Below, one piece after another: positions 1 to 8,874 of a stretch of 64,000 nt of DNA; position 1 is the stretch's first letter; each line of letters starts with the position of its first letter. Origin of the DNA: Clostridiales bacterium (GTDB lineage: Bacteria > Bacillota > Clostridia > Lachnospirales > Lachnospiraceae); assembly GCA_018365455.1 (NCBI GenBank), contig JAGZJZ010000003.1, positions 62,001 through 126,000 of the forward strand, given 5' to 3'. Both the position numbers and the translations under genes were made by a program. The notes under the pieces are model-generated. The model saw only the letters and a program-made list of their open reading frames with translations. It was not told where the DNA came from and did not search any database.

Positions 1-80
1 ATTTTTAAAGAAACGCGGCTCACCGCTTTTTGCGTCCCAAAGTTTTTACATAAATTATTAGTTCCTAAAATAATATTCAT
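1..80 (-). CDS. ABC transporter ATP-binding protein, N-terminal fragment (cut by window edge)
   Basis: Only the first 26 codons are inside the window; the gene continues off the left edge. The ATG is at 80..78, with an AGGTG ribosome site about 5 bases upstream. The readable start, MNIILGTNNLCKNFG followed by TQKAVSRVSLK, has the pattern that opens many ABC ATPase domains (aromatic-Gly, then A-V-x-x-V-S-L before Walker A), resembling peptide or bacitracin-type exporters. Walker A lies outside, so the assignment rests on the N-terminal pattern alone. It is transcribed in the same direction as the LysR gene upstream but separated from it by a terminator. Confidence 0.6.
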   Translation of the reverse strand, partial: MNIILGTNNLCKNFGTQKAVSRVSLK

Positions 81-180
81 TTTAACACCTGCCGCCGATT
101 GCAGCCGCCTGCAATACAGCTTCCTCTCCTTTTGTTAGTAGTATCATACAACTCAATTATAAGAAAACTATAAGGAAATA

Positions 181-208
181 AAAAAAGCCATGATCACTCA
201 TGACTTTT
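181..208 (-). terminator. Intrinsic terminator downstream of the LysR gene
   Basis: On the minus strand a stem AGTCATGA / TCATGGCT with a 4-base loop is followed by a run of T. It lies about 70 bases past the LysR stop codon. A short GC-rich hairpin at about 231-252 sits between them. Confidence 0.7.
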
Positions 209-275
209 GCTCCTTTGTTTAACATTTCTTTTGGCTCCCCCGGTGGGGGCTGGTCTTTTTTCTGCCCATATGTAT

Positions 276-1199
276 TTATCCCTCTGACAGCCTACCTATC
301 TGCAATCCTTCAAATCCCTCTCCGCTGCCGTAAAATCGCAGACAGTCAATAAAGGAATTCATGCCATCATTGATAAATTTATCCTTGTGATAAACCAGGT
401 CAAAACTGCGTTTCCATCTGTTAGTGTCTTCCCGAAACAAATACATTTCTCCGGAACGTACCTCTTTTTCTATCAGCCTGTAAGCTATCACGCTCAGGCA
501 GTTATCCTTTATAATGGCATGTTTAATAGCCTCCGTTCCCACTACTTCCCAGGCAACATTTACTTTAACCCTGTGTTTCTCCAGGTCTTTTTCAAATAGC
601 TCCCGCGTTCCGCTTCCCTTTTCCCGCATTACAAACTTCTGGTTTCCCAACTGGCAGAAATAGAGCTTTTTCATTCCGGCAAAGGGATGTTTATTGGCAC
701 ATACCAAAACAAGCTCATCTTCAATCAACGGCCTCACTACAAGATCAGGGCTTTTGACCTGTCCTTCAACCAGCGCCACATCCAGTTCCCCATCCATAAG
801 CTTTTGTTCAATCACTTTCGTATTATTCACACAGGCGAAAATATCCACGTCCTCCTGCATCTTCTTAAACCGCTGCACCATATCCGGCAAAAGGCAGGTT
901 CCTACGGTCATTGAAGTTCCCACACGCAGCAATTTCATCTGCTTTTTGCTCAGCATCTGTTCTTCCAGATAGTCAAACTGGCGAAGAACTTCCCTGGCAT
1001 ATCCCAATAGCTTTTCACCCAGATCCGTGATGTAAAGGTGTTTTGACAAACGTTCAAACAAAAGTCCCCCATAGTGTTCTTCTAATTCCCGTATTGCCTG
1101 ACTCACTGTAGGCTGGGACAGGAACATCTTTTCCGCTGCCAGACTCATGGTTCCGCAGTCTGCTACCATTACAAAAATCCTCAGATGCCTGATTGTCAT
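276..1199 (-). CDS. LysR-family transcriptional regulator
   Basis: This is a 307-residue DNA-binding regulator of normal LysR length. The N-terminal winged helix-turn-helix (about residues 1-60) contains MTIRHLRIF and the recognition-helix pattern LSQPTVSQAIRELE; residues about 90-290 form the periplasmic-binding-like effector domain. The ATG at 1199 was chosen because GAAGAAGGA lies just upstream; the longer reading starts at a TTG. It diverges from the CoA-disulfide reductase and siroheme reductase genes with a palindrome between them, so it probably controls that operon. The length and context resemble CysL/CysB-like sulfur regulators, but the inducer cannot be read from sequence. Confidence 0.9.
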   Translation of the reverse strand: MTIRHLRIFVMVADCGTMSLAAEKMFLSQPTVSQAIRELEEHYGGLLFERLSKHLYITDLGEKLLGYAREVLRQFDYLEEQMLSKKQMKLLRVGTSMTVGTCLLPDMVQRFKKMQEDVDIFACVNNTKVIEQKLMDGELDVALVEGQVKSPDLVVRPLIEDELVLVCANKHPFAGMKKLYFCQLGNQKFVMREKGSGTRELFEKDLEKHRVKVNVAWEVVGTEAIKHAIIKDNCLSVIAYRLIEKEVRSGEMYLFREDTNRWKRSFDLVYHKDKFINDGMNSFIDCLRFYGSGEGFEGLQIGRLSEG

Positions 1200-1225
1200 A
1201 TGCGTTCCTTCTTCCAAATTTTACT

Positions 1226-1240
1226 ATAGGTTTTACCTAT
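1226..1240. promoter_or_regulatory. Probable LysR operator in the divergent intergenic region
   Basis: ATAGGT-TTT-ACCTAT is a perfect 6+6 dyad with a T-N11-A core, the usual LysR box. It lies 27 bases upstream of the regulator's ATG and 85 bases upstream of the next gene's ATG, a position that fits autoregulation plus activation of the divergent operon. Binding is inferred. Confidence 0.55.
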
Positions 1241-1324
1241 GTTTATGATAAGATAATATCATTTTTCTTATTAATAAACAAGTGTTATAGTAATACATAT
1301 AACAGGAAAAGAGGTTTTGTACAT

Positions 1325-2950
1325 ATGAAAGTATTAATCATTGGAGGCGTCGCTGCCGGCACAAAAGCAGCTGCAAAATTGAAACGCGAAAACCAGGGAT
1401 ATGACGTACAGATTCTTACAAAAAGCGCTGAGATTTCCTATGCCGGATGCGGTCTTCCTTACTATGTGGGAAGTGTAATCGAAGATAAAGAAGAACTGAT
1501 CGTCAATACACCGGAAAGCTTTACAAAACAGACTGGTGTCAAAGTATCCACCGAAACCGAAGTAACCCATATCAACAGGGCTGAAAAAACAGTCACCGCT
1601 GTGAATCTGAAGACAAATAATTCTTGTGTCTATTCATATGACAAATTAATCATTGCTTCCGGTGCAAGTCCTGTTATTCCGCCAATAGACGGGATCCATT
1701 TAAAAAATGTTTTCTATATGAGAACACCAGAAGATGCAATTTCTTTGAGAGAAACACTGGAAACCTCCGGAATCAAACGGGCGGTTATTGCCGGTGCCGG
1801 TTTCATTGGATTGGAAGTTGCTGAAAATCTGGTGTCTAAAGGTGTGCGCGTTTCTGTCATTGATATGGCAGATCAGATTTTACCGGGATTTGATACAGAG
1901 TTTGCAGGATATATTGAGAACCACCTGGCTGATCACGGTATCATGTCCTTTACCGGCACACGGTTAGAAGCCATTCTTGGAACTGACCAGGTAGAAAAAG
2001 TCCAGACTTCCGGGCGTACAATGAAAGCCGATGCCGTTATTCTTTCAATTGGCATCCGTGCAAACACAGGTTTTCTCTCTGATACAGGTATTGAGCTAAT
2101 GCCTAACAAGACCATAAAGGTGAATGAATACTTACAGACAAATGATAAAGATATCTATGCGATTGGAGACTGTGCCAGCGTCACAAATGCCATAACAGAA
2201 GAACATGCCTGGTCACCTATGGGGTCCTCCGCAAATATAGAAGGGCGAATTGCAGCCCAAAATATTAGTGAAAAGCAGCTTTCTTACCATGGGGTACTGG
2301 GTACAGGTGTCTGTAAGCTGCCGGAATTAAATATTGGAAAAACAGGACTGAGCGAGGCCGCTGCCATTGCCGCCGGCAGAGAGGTAATCAGCGTTATTTC
2401 CGTAGTGGATGACAAAGCACACTATTATCCCGGAGCATCTGCCTTCATTGTAAAAATGACAGCCGACAAAACCACACATGAACTGTTGGGCTTACAGGTT
2501 GCAGGTAAGGGCGCCGTTGACAAAATGGTAGATATTGCTGCTACCGCAATCACCCTCCACGCTGATCTGGAATCTGTTGAAAATATGGACCTAGCCTATG
2601 CACCACCCTTTTCTACAGCCATCCACCCATTTACCCAGACTGTCAATATTCTACTAAATAAATTAAGCGGTGAATTTGAAACATTTACTCCTGTTGAATA
2701 CCAGGAAGGCAAAGCAGATGGCTACCAGATTATTGATGCATCCATAACCCCCCAGATCGACGGAGCACGTTATATAGACCTTTCTTCTGTAAATGCACCT
2801 GTTCCAGGATTAAACACCGACGAAAAACTTTTGCTGATATGCAGCAAAGGCAAACGTGCCTACATGCTCCAGAACCGTCTGAAATACTATGGATATACCA
2901 ATACCAAAGTCTTAGAGGGCGGAACTGCATTTAATGAAATAGAAGGATAA
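1325..2950 (+). CDS. CoA-disulfide reductase / NADH-dependent polysulfide or persulfide reductase with rhodanese domain
   Basis: This 541-residue FAD enzyme reduces CoA disulfide, CoA persulfide or polysulfide with NAD(P)H. The FAD Rossmann motif VLIIGGVAAGTKAAAKL is at the N-terminus. The single redox cysteine is Cys42 in SYAGCGLPYYVG, as in CoADR/Npsr enzymes. The second dinucleotide site is VIAGAGFIGLEVAENL, and the second FAD contact is AIGDCASV. The last 90 or so residues form a rhodanese-like domain with a cysteine in LICSKGKRA, so this is the CoADR-RHD fusion type. An upstream in-frame extension is ignored because ATG 1325 has AGGAAAAGAGG before it. It lies 78 bases before the siroheme-reductase gene, probably the same operon. 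Confidence 0.88.
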   Translation: MKVLIIGGVAAGTKAAAKLKRENQGYDVQILTKSAEISYAGCGLPYYVGSVIEDKEELIVNTPESFTKQTGVKVSTETEVTHINRAEKTVTAVNLKTNNSCVYSYDKLIIASGASPVIPPIDGIHLKNVFYMRTPEDAISLRETLETSGIKRAVIAGAGFIGLEVAENLVSKGVRVSVIDMADQILPGFDTEFAGYIENHLADHGIMSFTGTRLEAILGTDQVEKVQTSGRTMKADAVILSIGIRANTGFLSDTGIELMPNKTIKVNEYLQTNDKDIYAIGDCASVTNAITEEHAWSPMGSSANIEGRIAAQNISEKQLSYHGVLGTGVCKLPELNIGKTGLSEAAAIAAGREVISVISVVDDKAHYYPGASAFIVKMTADKTTHELLGLQVAGKGAVDKMVDIAATAITLHADLESVENMDLAYAPPFSTAIHPFTQTVNILLNKLSGEFETFTPVEYQEGKADGYQIIDASITPQIDGARYIDLSSVNAPVPGLNTDEKLLLICSKGKRAYMLQNRLKYYGYTNTKVLEGGTAFNEIEG

Positions 2951-3028
2951 GCAGCAAATACAGAACGTCATTAGAAATGATGGAAGTCCGAATTAAATAA
3001 TTATGATTACATAACTCAGGAGGAAGAT

Positions 3029-3982
3029 ATGGCAACTTTAACAATCAAACCAGAAGAAGAAAAACGTGTAAAAGCATTAGGATTTTTAAGCAACAAAGGA
3101 ACTGATAATTTTTCAGGAAGAATCATCACTGTCAATGGTAAAATTACGGCAGATCAAATGCAGTGTATCTCAGAGGCAGCGAATTTATTTGGAAACGGAG
3201 TCGTAACTCTGACCACAAGGCTCACCATCGAAGTACAGGGAATCCCATTTGATAAAATTGAAGATTTCCGCACCTATCTTTCCAAAACAGGTTTGGTGAC
3301 CGGCGGTACCGGCTCTAAAGTGCGTCCTGTGGTAGCCTGTAAGGGAACTACCTGCCAATACGGCTTGTTAGATGCATTTGCAATCTCCGAAGAAATCCAC
3401 GACCGTTTCTACGTTGGCTACAACACGGTGAAACTGCCGCACAAATTTAAAATTGCCGTAGGCGGATGTCCAAACAACTGCGTAAAGCCGGATTTAAACG
3501 ACATCGGTATCATCGGACAGATGACTCCAGTCTTCGAAGAGGACTGCTGCAACGGATGCAAAAAATGTTCCGTGGAAACAGCCTGTCCGGTGGGTGCTGC
3601 AAAAGTAGTTGACGGCATCCTGGAAATTGATGAAGAAGCTTGCAATAACTGTGGCCGCTGTATCGGTAAATGCCGTTTTGATGCCATTGAAGAAGGCGTT
3701 CCCGGATTTAAAATCTATATTGGTGGAAGATGGGGAAAACGCATTGCCATTGGAAAGGCATTAAATAAAGTATTTACCTCCAAAGAAGAAGCCCTTGACG
3801 TAATCGAAAAAGCCATCCTGCTCTTCCGGGAACAGGGAAAAACCGGGGAACGTTTTTCCACCACCATCCAACGCCTGGGCTTCGAAAATGTAGAAAAACA
3901 GCTTCTTGCAAACGACCTATTAGACCGAAAACAGGAAATTCTGGATGCCAAACTGCATCTGACCGGAGGAGCAACCTGTTAA
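3029..3982 (+). CDS. Siroheme-type sulfite/nitrite reductase-like ferredoxin protein (AsrC/Fsr-like)
   Basis: This 317-residue protein combines a nitrite/sulfite reductase ferredoxin-like half (residues about 10-75), a siroheme/[4Fe-4S] half, and an inserted two-cluster ferredoxin domain (about 170-222). The cluster-siroheme cysteines appear as CKGTTC and CPNNC. The first motif has four residues between cysteines, not the usual five. Ferredoxin motifs are CNGCKKC plus a later CP, and CNNCGRCIGKC. The size is close to AsrC and to small clostridial sulfite reductases. With the persulfide reductase upstream it suggests reduction of sulfite or another oxyanion; selenite or nitrite remain possible. 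GGAGGAAGAT precedes the ATG. Confidence 0.8.
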   Translation: MATLTIKPEEEKRVKALGFLSNKGTDNFSGRIITVNGKITADQMQCISEAANLFGNGVVTLTTRLTIEVQGIPFDKIEDFRTYLSKTGLVTGGTGSKVRPVVACKGTTCQYGLLDAFAISEEIHDRFYVGYNTVKLPHKFKIAVGGCPNNCVKPDLNDIGIIGQMTPVFEEDCCNGCKKCSVETACPVGAAKVVDGILEIDEEACNNCGRCIGKCRFDAIEEGVPGFKIYIGGRWGKRIAIGKALNKVFTSKEEALDVIEKAILLFREQGKTGERFSTTIQRLGFENVEKQLLANDLLDRKQEILDAKLHLTGGATC

Positions 3983-4076
3983 ACAGGAATAAACAGGAAT
4001 TTAAACAGAATTTATTTGTAAAATTTTTAAAAAGTACTTGCATTTTTCGACAATTTGTGATAATCTTTTAACAAAG

Positions 4077-4167
4077 AAAAGGGAGTAGCTACCATCGCAA
4101 AGATAAACCAGATGGTACATGAAGGCGTCAGAACGATAGCGATATCCGCGTCATGTAAGTAATTAGC
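4077..4167 (+). promoter_or_regulatory. yybP-ykoY-like (Mn2+-sensing) riboswitch aptamer
   Basis: The segment begins AAAAGGGAGTAGCT, the hallmark 5' strand of yybP-ykoY aptamers. It has a side stem TACCATC/GATGGTA and a second arm closed by CATGA/TCATG containing GCGTCAGAAC and TATCCGC, like the family's conserved TCA-AC and CCG elements. It is followed directly by an intrinsic terminator. The downstream genes are hflK and hflC, not the usual Mn2+ exporters. The family call is from memory of the consensus, not a covariance-model search. Confidence 0.65.
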
Positions 4168-4213
4168 AAGACTTTTATTCCAGCAGTCAGTCTGGGATAA
4201 AAGTCTTTTTTTA
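4168..4213 (+). terminator. Intrinsic terminator of the riboswitch expression platform
   Basis: AAGACTTTTATTCCAG pairs with CTGGGATAAAAGTCTT around an 8-base loop and is followed by seven T. It directly follows the aptamer and lies about 160 bases before hflK, so it can gate read-through. Confidence 0.85.
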
Positions 4214-4240
4214 ATACCTTTTTCTTTCGTAACCGAAGCC

Positions 4241-4348
4241 TGTCTTATGATAAATGATAAGACACACTTCAGAGCTTAATTAGATTTAAGCTTAGAACCA
4301 CTTGATGGAGAGGCAAATAAATTTCTGCCATGGAAGATATTTATCTGC
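4241..4348 (+). other. Three successive inverted repeats in the hflK leader
   Basis: After the terminator come hairpins TGTCTTAT/ATAAGACA (4241-4264), AGCTTAA/TTAAGCT (4273-4292) and a longer near-perfect dyad GGCAAATAAATTTC / GATATTTATCTGCC (4312-4348) centred on CCATGG. None has a T-run. They could be operators for a second promoter or structured 5' UTR. The hflK ribosome site GAGGAGG follows at about 4360. Confidence 0.5.
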
Positions 4349-4372
4349 CGGATTATTACGAGGAGGATTTAT

Positions 4373-5491
4373 ATGTGGAACCCTAACATGAACAATAACA
4401 TTTTTAATGATTCAAAAAAGAATTTTCAGAAAAACGTTAAAAAAACAGCCAGAGGTGCAAAAAAGGCAGCGATCATTATTGCAGCTGCGGCGGCAGCCGT
4501 CTTCATTGTATCCGGATCCTTTTATCAGATTCAGGAACAGGAACAGGCTGTCCTTACCACTCTTGGAAAACCCAAGGCAGTCACAGAGACCGGACTTCAT
4601 TTTAAAATTCCGGGTATTCAGCAGGTAAAGAAAGTGAATACAACCATTCAGGGATTTCCGATTGGTTACACGATTGAAAACAACCAGACCATAGACACCG
4701 AAGGCATTATGATTACATCGGATTACAACTTTATTAATGTAGATTTTTTTGTGGAGTACCGCATTGCAGAACCGGTCCAGTATTTATATGCTTCCCAGCG
4801 TCCTGAGGATATTTTAAAAAGTATCTCTCAAAGCTGTATCCGTACCGTGATCGGAAGCTATAAAGTAGATGACGTTCTGACTACCGGAAAGAGCGAAATC
4901 CAGGCTAAGATCAAAGAAATGATCATCCGTAAAATTGAAAAACAGGATCTGGGGCTCCAGCTGGTGAACATTACCATCCAGGACTCTGCACCGCCTACCC
5001 AGGAAGTTATGCAGGCATTTAAGGCTGTGGAAACTGCAAAACAAGGAAAAGAAACTGCAATTAATAATGCCAACAAATACCGCAACGAAAAGATTCCGGA
5101 AGCGGATGCAAAAGTAGACCAGATTATCAAAGATGCAGAGGCACAGAAACAGACCAGGATTAATGAAGCAACGGCTCAGACATCCAGATTCAATGCCATG
5201 TATGAAGAATACCAGAAAAATCCCGTTGTGACCAAACAGCGTATGTTCTATGAAACCATGGAAAGCGTACTGCCGGGATTAAAGATCGTAATCGACAACG
5301 GCAGCGGTGTTCAGAAGGTACTTCCTCTAGAACCATTTGCAGAGAATAATACCTCTGGCAAACAGGTTAAGGAATCGGAAAAAGACAGTACCCAGCAGTC
5401 GGATACACCAAAGGACAGCAATGCCAATACGGCTGAAAATCCGGCTGCCGAAACTGGAAACCCGGAAACCCCGCAAACGGATGCACAATAA
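4373..5491 (+). CDS. hflK: HflK-like SPFH/prohibitin membrane protein
   Basis: This 372-residue protein has an Asn-rich N-terminus, one membrane helix (about residues 31-50), then an SPFH/band-7 domain (about 50-230), an Ala/Gln/Glu-rich coiled coil and a Ser/Thr/Glu-rich tail from about residue 325. Members form large membrane rings with HflC, in E. coli around FtsH. It starts 15 bases upstream of the stop-to-start gap leading into the second SPFH gene, giving the standard hflK-hflC pair. GAGGAGGATTTAT precedes the ATG. The riboswitch-terminator leader suggests metal-dependent control. No ftsH or hflX gene is nearby. Confidence 0.88.
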   Translation: MWNPNMNNNIFNDSKKNFQKNVKKTARGAKKAAIIIAAAAAAVFIVSGSFYQIQEQEQAVLTTLGKPKAVTETGLHFKIPGIQQVKKVNTTIQGFPIGYTIENNQTIDTEGIMITSDYNFINVDFFVEYRIAEPVQYLYASQRPEDILKSISQSCIRTVIGSYKVDDVLTTGKSEIQAKIKEMIIRKIEKQDLGLQLVNITIQDSAPPTQEVMQAFKAVETAKQGKETAINNANKYRNEKIPEADAKVDQIIKDAEAQKQTRINEATAQTSRFNAMYEEYQKNPVVTKQRMFYETMESVLPGLKIVIDNGSGVQKVLPLEPFAENNTSGKQVKESEKDSTQQSDTPKDSNANTAENPAAETGNPETPQTDAQ

Positions 5492-5506
5492 GGAGGATAC
5501 GAAATT

Positions 5507-6376
5507 ATGAAGAAGAAAGTAGTTATAGTCTGTTTCGCAGCGGTTGCTGCAGTGGTTACACTGGCATCTTCCGTGGTTATTTCCAGACAAAATGAATATA
5601 AACTGGTTCGCCAGTTCGGTAAGGTCAGCCGTGTAATTGCCGACCCCGGAATCCATTTAAAGATTCCTTTTATCCAGACAGCAGATACTCTGCCAAAGGA
5701 AACGCTGCTCTCTGATCTGGTACCATCCGATGTTATTACAAAAGATAAAAAGACCATGATCAGCGACAGTTACGTGTTATGGAAGATCATTGATCCTCTA
5801 AAGTTTGCACAGACATTGAACTCATCCCAGACAAATGCAGAAAACAGAATTAACACGGCGGTCTATAACGCAACGAAAAACGTAATCAGCAGCATGACCC
5901 AGGATGAAGTTATAACCAGCCGTGACGGTGTGCTTTCATCAAGGGTCATGGAGAATATTGGCAATAACATGGATCAGTACGGAATCGAGCTTCTGGTATT
6001 TGAAACCAAACAGCTGGATCTGCCCAATGATAACAAAGAAGCGGTATTTGAACGTATGATATCGGAACGGAACAATATTGCGGCTACTTACACCGCAGAA
6101 GGAAAGTCAGAAGCTAAGGTCATCCGGAATACCACCGATAAAGAAATAGCTATCAAAATATCCGAGGCGGAAAAACAGGCAGAAATTCTCACAGCAGAAG
6201 GTGAAGCAGAATATATGAAAATTCTGTCCGCAGCCTATGCAGACGAGGGCAAGACTGATTTCTACTCCTACGTAAGAAGTCTGGATGCGCTAAAAGCTTC
6301 CATGACAGGAGATGACAAAACTGTGATTCTCTCGGAAGATTCACCCATTGCCAAAATTTTTCAGGGTTACGAATAA
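5507..6376 (+). CDS. hflC: HflC-like SPFH/prohibitin membrane protein
   Basis: This 289-residue protein has an N-terminal signal-anchor (about residues 4-22) followed by an SPFH domain and a short C-terminal helical region. GIHLKIPFIQ and the later ERNNIAATYTAEGKSEA segment are typical of HflC. It begins 15 bases after hflK with AAGGAGGATACG ahead of the ATG, so the two are co-transcribed and presumably form the mixed HflKC ring that modulates membrane proteases. A strong terminator follows directly. Confidence 0.88.
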   Translation: MKKKVVIVCFAAVAAVVTLASSVVISRQNEYKLVRQFGKVSRVIADPGIHLKIPFIQTADTLPKETLLSDLVPSDVITKDKKTMISDSYVLWKIIDPLKFAQTLNSSQTNAENRINTAVYNATKNVISSMTQDEVITSRDGVLSSRVMENIGNNMDQYGIELLVFETKQLDLPNDNKEAVFERMISERNNIAATYTAEGKSEAKVIRNTTDKEIAIKISEAEKQAEILTAEGEAEYMKILSAAYADEGKTDFYSYVRSLDALKASMTGDDKTVILSEDSPIAKIFQGYE

Positions 6377-6389
6377 AAGTGAAATAAAT

Positions 6390-6426
6390 AAAGGGCAATT
6401 CACATTTCGTTGTGAATTGCCCTTTT
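6390..6426. terminator. Bidirectional terminator between hflC and the GH3 gene
   Basis: AAAGGGCAATTCACA pairs perfectly with TGTGAATTGCCCTTT across a 6-base loop. A-rich and T-rich flanks let it work for hflC on the plus strand and the glycosidase on the minus strand. Confidence 0.88.
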
Positions 6427-6456
6427 ACTGCATTGTATGAATAGATGTGCAGGATA

Positions 6457-8718
6457 TTAATCTGTAATCCGGTTTATCTTTTCTAATAATTCTTCCAGTT
6501 CTTCTTCACTGATATTTCCCTGTCCAAACGTAAGGGCACCGCGAATTGGCATATACATCATCATTGCCTCGTTCATGGCTGACGTGCTCTCACCCAGTGC
6601 ATCATCACCTGCATCCCCCAGCACAGCCATACCTTTCAGAATACTTTCTGCAATCTCCATGGTCTTTTCATCTTTCATCAAATCTCCAAAAGTCGTATTC
6701 CGGTCATAAGACCTTGCCTTTTTCTTTGTGCTCTCTACATGGACTTTGGCTGCCGCAGCTATGTCTCTGGAAGATTTTCCAATCTGGATTTCATGATCGA
6801 TACTTTCCACTGCCCAGTCTCCCACTTCCATGTCATAGTAGGCAAATGCCCGTTTTCCCAATTCAAAGTGCACCGTCTTTGTCTCACCCGGGTTTAATTC
6901 GACTTTTTCAAATCCTTTTAATTCCCGAACCGGACGGATCATACTGCTATTTAACGGTGACACATATAGCTGAACAACTTCTTTCCCTTTCATAGTTCCC
7001 GTGTTAGTAACATCTACGGACACACTGAGCATATCGGTATCCTTCATACTATCTTTATCCAGCTTCAGATTACCATAGGAAAAATTGGTATAACTAAGTC
7101 CATGTCCAAATGGGAAGAGAACATCCATTTTTTTCTTGTCATAATAGCGGTATCCTACAAATACACCTTCTCTGTACGCTACCTTATCGCCTTCTCCCAG
7201 ATAATACAGATAGGAGGGATTGTCCTCTAATCTCAGGGGAAATGTTTCTGCAAGTCTTCCGCAGGGATTCGCTTTCCCAAATAAAATATCCACGGTGGCT
7301 GCGCCTACTGCCTGCCCGCCCAGATAGGCTTCCAGTACAGCTTTCACATCCTGAATCCATGGCATTTCCAAAGGAGATCCATTATGAAGAACCACCACTG
7401 TATTTGGATTCACTGCCGCCACCTGACGGATCAGCTCATTCTGACAGTCCGGAAGTCTCATATGCCTGCGGTCAAAACCTTCCGATTCAAAGGAATCCGG
7501 CAGCCCCGCAAATACAACGGCTGTTTCTGCCTTCTTTGCGGCTTCCACCGCTTCTTGAATCAATGCATCATCCACAACATCTTCTTCGGTTATAAATCCC
7601 GGTGCGTATGTAATATGCTCCATTCCTGCCGAAGCGTCCAATGCAGATTCCACCTTAAAAGAATTGATGTGAGAGCTTCCGCCGCCCTGGTATCTTGGCT
7701 TTTTGGCAAATGCGCCAATAAAGACCGTATCGGATTTCTCATCCAATGGGAGGATATTGTCATTTTTCAACAGAACCATACATTCCGCAGCAATTTCTTT
7801 TGAGAGTTTATGATCTGCTTCCCTGTCAAATACCGCATTTTCGTCCCGGTTTTCAACAAATTTGTATACAATATTCAATACCCGCTCTGCCGCTTCATCC
7901 AGGCATTCTTCGGAAAGTCTGCCGGATTTAACTGCTTCTGTAATCTTTTTATCATTGATGCCAAAAGAAGACGGCATTTCCAGTTCCAATCCTGCCTTTA
8001 AGCTTTCAACCCTGACATTCACCGCTCCCCAGTCACTGACTACGAAACCATCAAATCCCCATTCATCCCGTAGAATATCGGTAAGGTATTTTTTATTTTC
8101 ACAGGCATAGATCCCGTTGATCCGGTTATAGGAACACATCACGGTCCATGGCCTCGACTGCTTTACCGCTCCTTCAAATGCTGCCAGATAGATTTCCCTT
8201 GCAGTACGTTCATCCATCTCTGAGCTGGAAGACATTCTTCTGTGTTCCTGGTTATTTGCCAGAAAATGCTTGATGCTGGTTCCTACATTTTTACTCTGTA
8301 CCCCTTTGATATGGCTCGCTGCAATCTCAGATGCCAGATAAGGATCTTCCGAATAGTATTCAAAATTCCTGCCGCACAGCGGGGACCGTTTGATATTTAC
8401 TGCTGGTCCTAAAATGACTGCTACGTTTTCTGCCTGGCACTCTACACCCAGGGCCTCTCCCAGTCTGGTGGTCATCCCCCGGTCAAATGATGCAGCCAGT
8501 GCACAGCCTGCCGGAAAGCATACTGCCTTAATACTTTCGTTGATTCCAAGATGATCTGCTTCCTGATCCTGTTTACGAAGTCCGTGAGGTCCGTCGCTTA
8601 CCATAATTGCAGGAATTCCAAGACGTTCTACCGCCTTCGTATGCCAAAAATCCTGACCGGAACATAAACCGGCCTTTTCTTCTACTGTCATCTGTTTTAC
8701 TATTTCTTTCACGTTCAT
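6457..8718 (-). CDS. Glycoside hydrolase family 3 beta-glucosidase-like enzyme
   Basis: This 753-residue protein has the full GH3 layout: TIM-barrel domain (about 1-290), alpha/beta sandwich (about 305-560) and C-terminal fibronectin-III-like domain (about 580-670), with no PA14 insert. The catalytic nucleophile should be Asp229 in GFVVSDWG; KHFLANNQEHRR gives the substrate-binding Lys-His pair. Glu413 in SEGFDRR is a candidate acid/base. No signal peptide is visible, so it is probably intracellular and acts on imported beta-glucosides. GGGAGGATTTTCATT precedes the ATG. No transporter is adjacent; substrate specificity cannot be read from sequence. Confidence 0.92.
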   Translation of the reverse strand: MNVKEIVKQMTVEEKAGLCSGQDFWHTKAVERLGIPAIMVSDGPHGLRKQDQEADHLGINESIKAVCFPAGCALAASFDRGMTTRLGEALGVECQAENVAVILGPAVNIKRSPLCGRNFEYYSEDPYLASEIAASHIKGVQSKNVGTSIKHFLANNQEHRRMSSSSEMDERTAREIYLAAFEGAVKQSRPWTVMCSYNRINGIYACENKKYLTDILRDEWGFDGFVVSDWGAVNVRVESLKAGLELEMPSSFGINDKKITEAVKSGRLSEECLDEAAERVLNIVYKFVENRDENAVFDREADHKLSKEIAAECMVLLKNDNILPLDEKSDTVFIGAFAKKPRYQGGGSSHINSFKVESALDASAGMEHITYAPGFITEEDVVDDALIQEAVEAAKKAETAVVFAGLPDSFESEGFDRRHMRLPDCQNELIRQVAAVNPNTVVVLHNGSPLEMPWIQDVKAVLEAYLGGQAVGAATVDILFGKANPCGRLAETFPLRLEDNPSYLYYLGEGDKVAYREGVFVGYRYYDKKKMDVLFPFGHGLSYTNFSYGNLKLDKDSMKDTDMLSVSVDVTNTGTMKGKEVVQLYVSPLNSSMIRPVRELKGFEKVELNPGETKTVHFELGKRAFAYYDMEVGDWAVESIDHEIQIGKSSRDIAAAAKVHVESTKKKARSYDRNTTFGDLMKDEKTMEIAESILKGMAVLGDAGDDALGESTSAMNEAMMMYMPIRGALTFGQGNISEEELEELLEKINRITD

Positions 8719-8874
8719 AATGAAAATCCTCCCGATTGGTCAAAAGTCCCGCCCAGGACAGGAAATTAATTTGCTCTGCCATAAGGCGGGTTATTTTCTG
8801 TATGAACGTATTATATTATATTTAACAAGGATAAAAAAGTGAAATACTGGCTTTTATATAGGTCAATCTTGACT

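Noticed and set aside
231..252. GC-rich hairpin just after the LysR stop as the main terminator
   Set aside because: Its stem is only about five base pairs with imperfect flanks and no T-run; the hairpin at 181-208 fits better.
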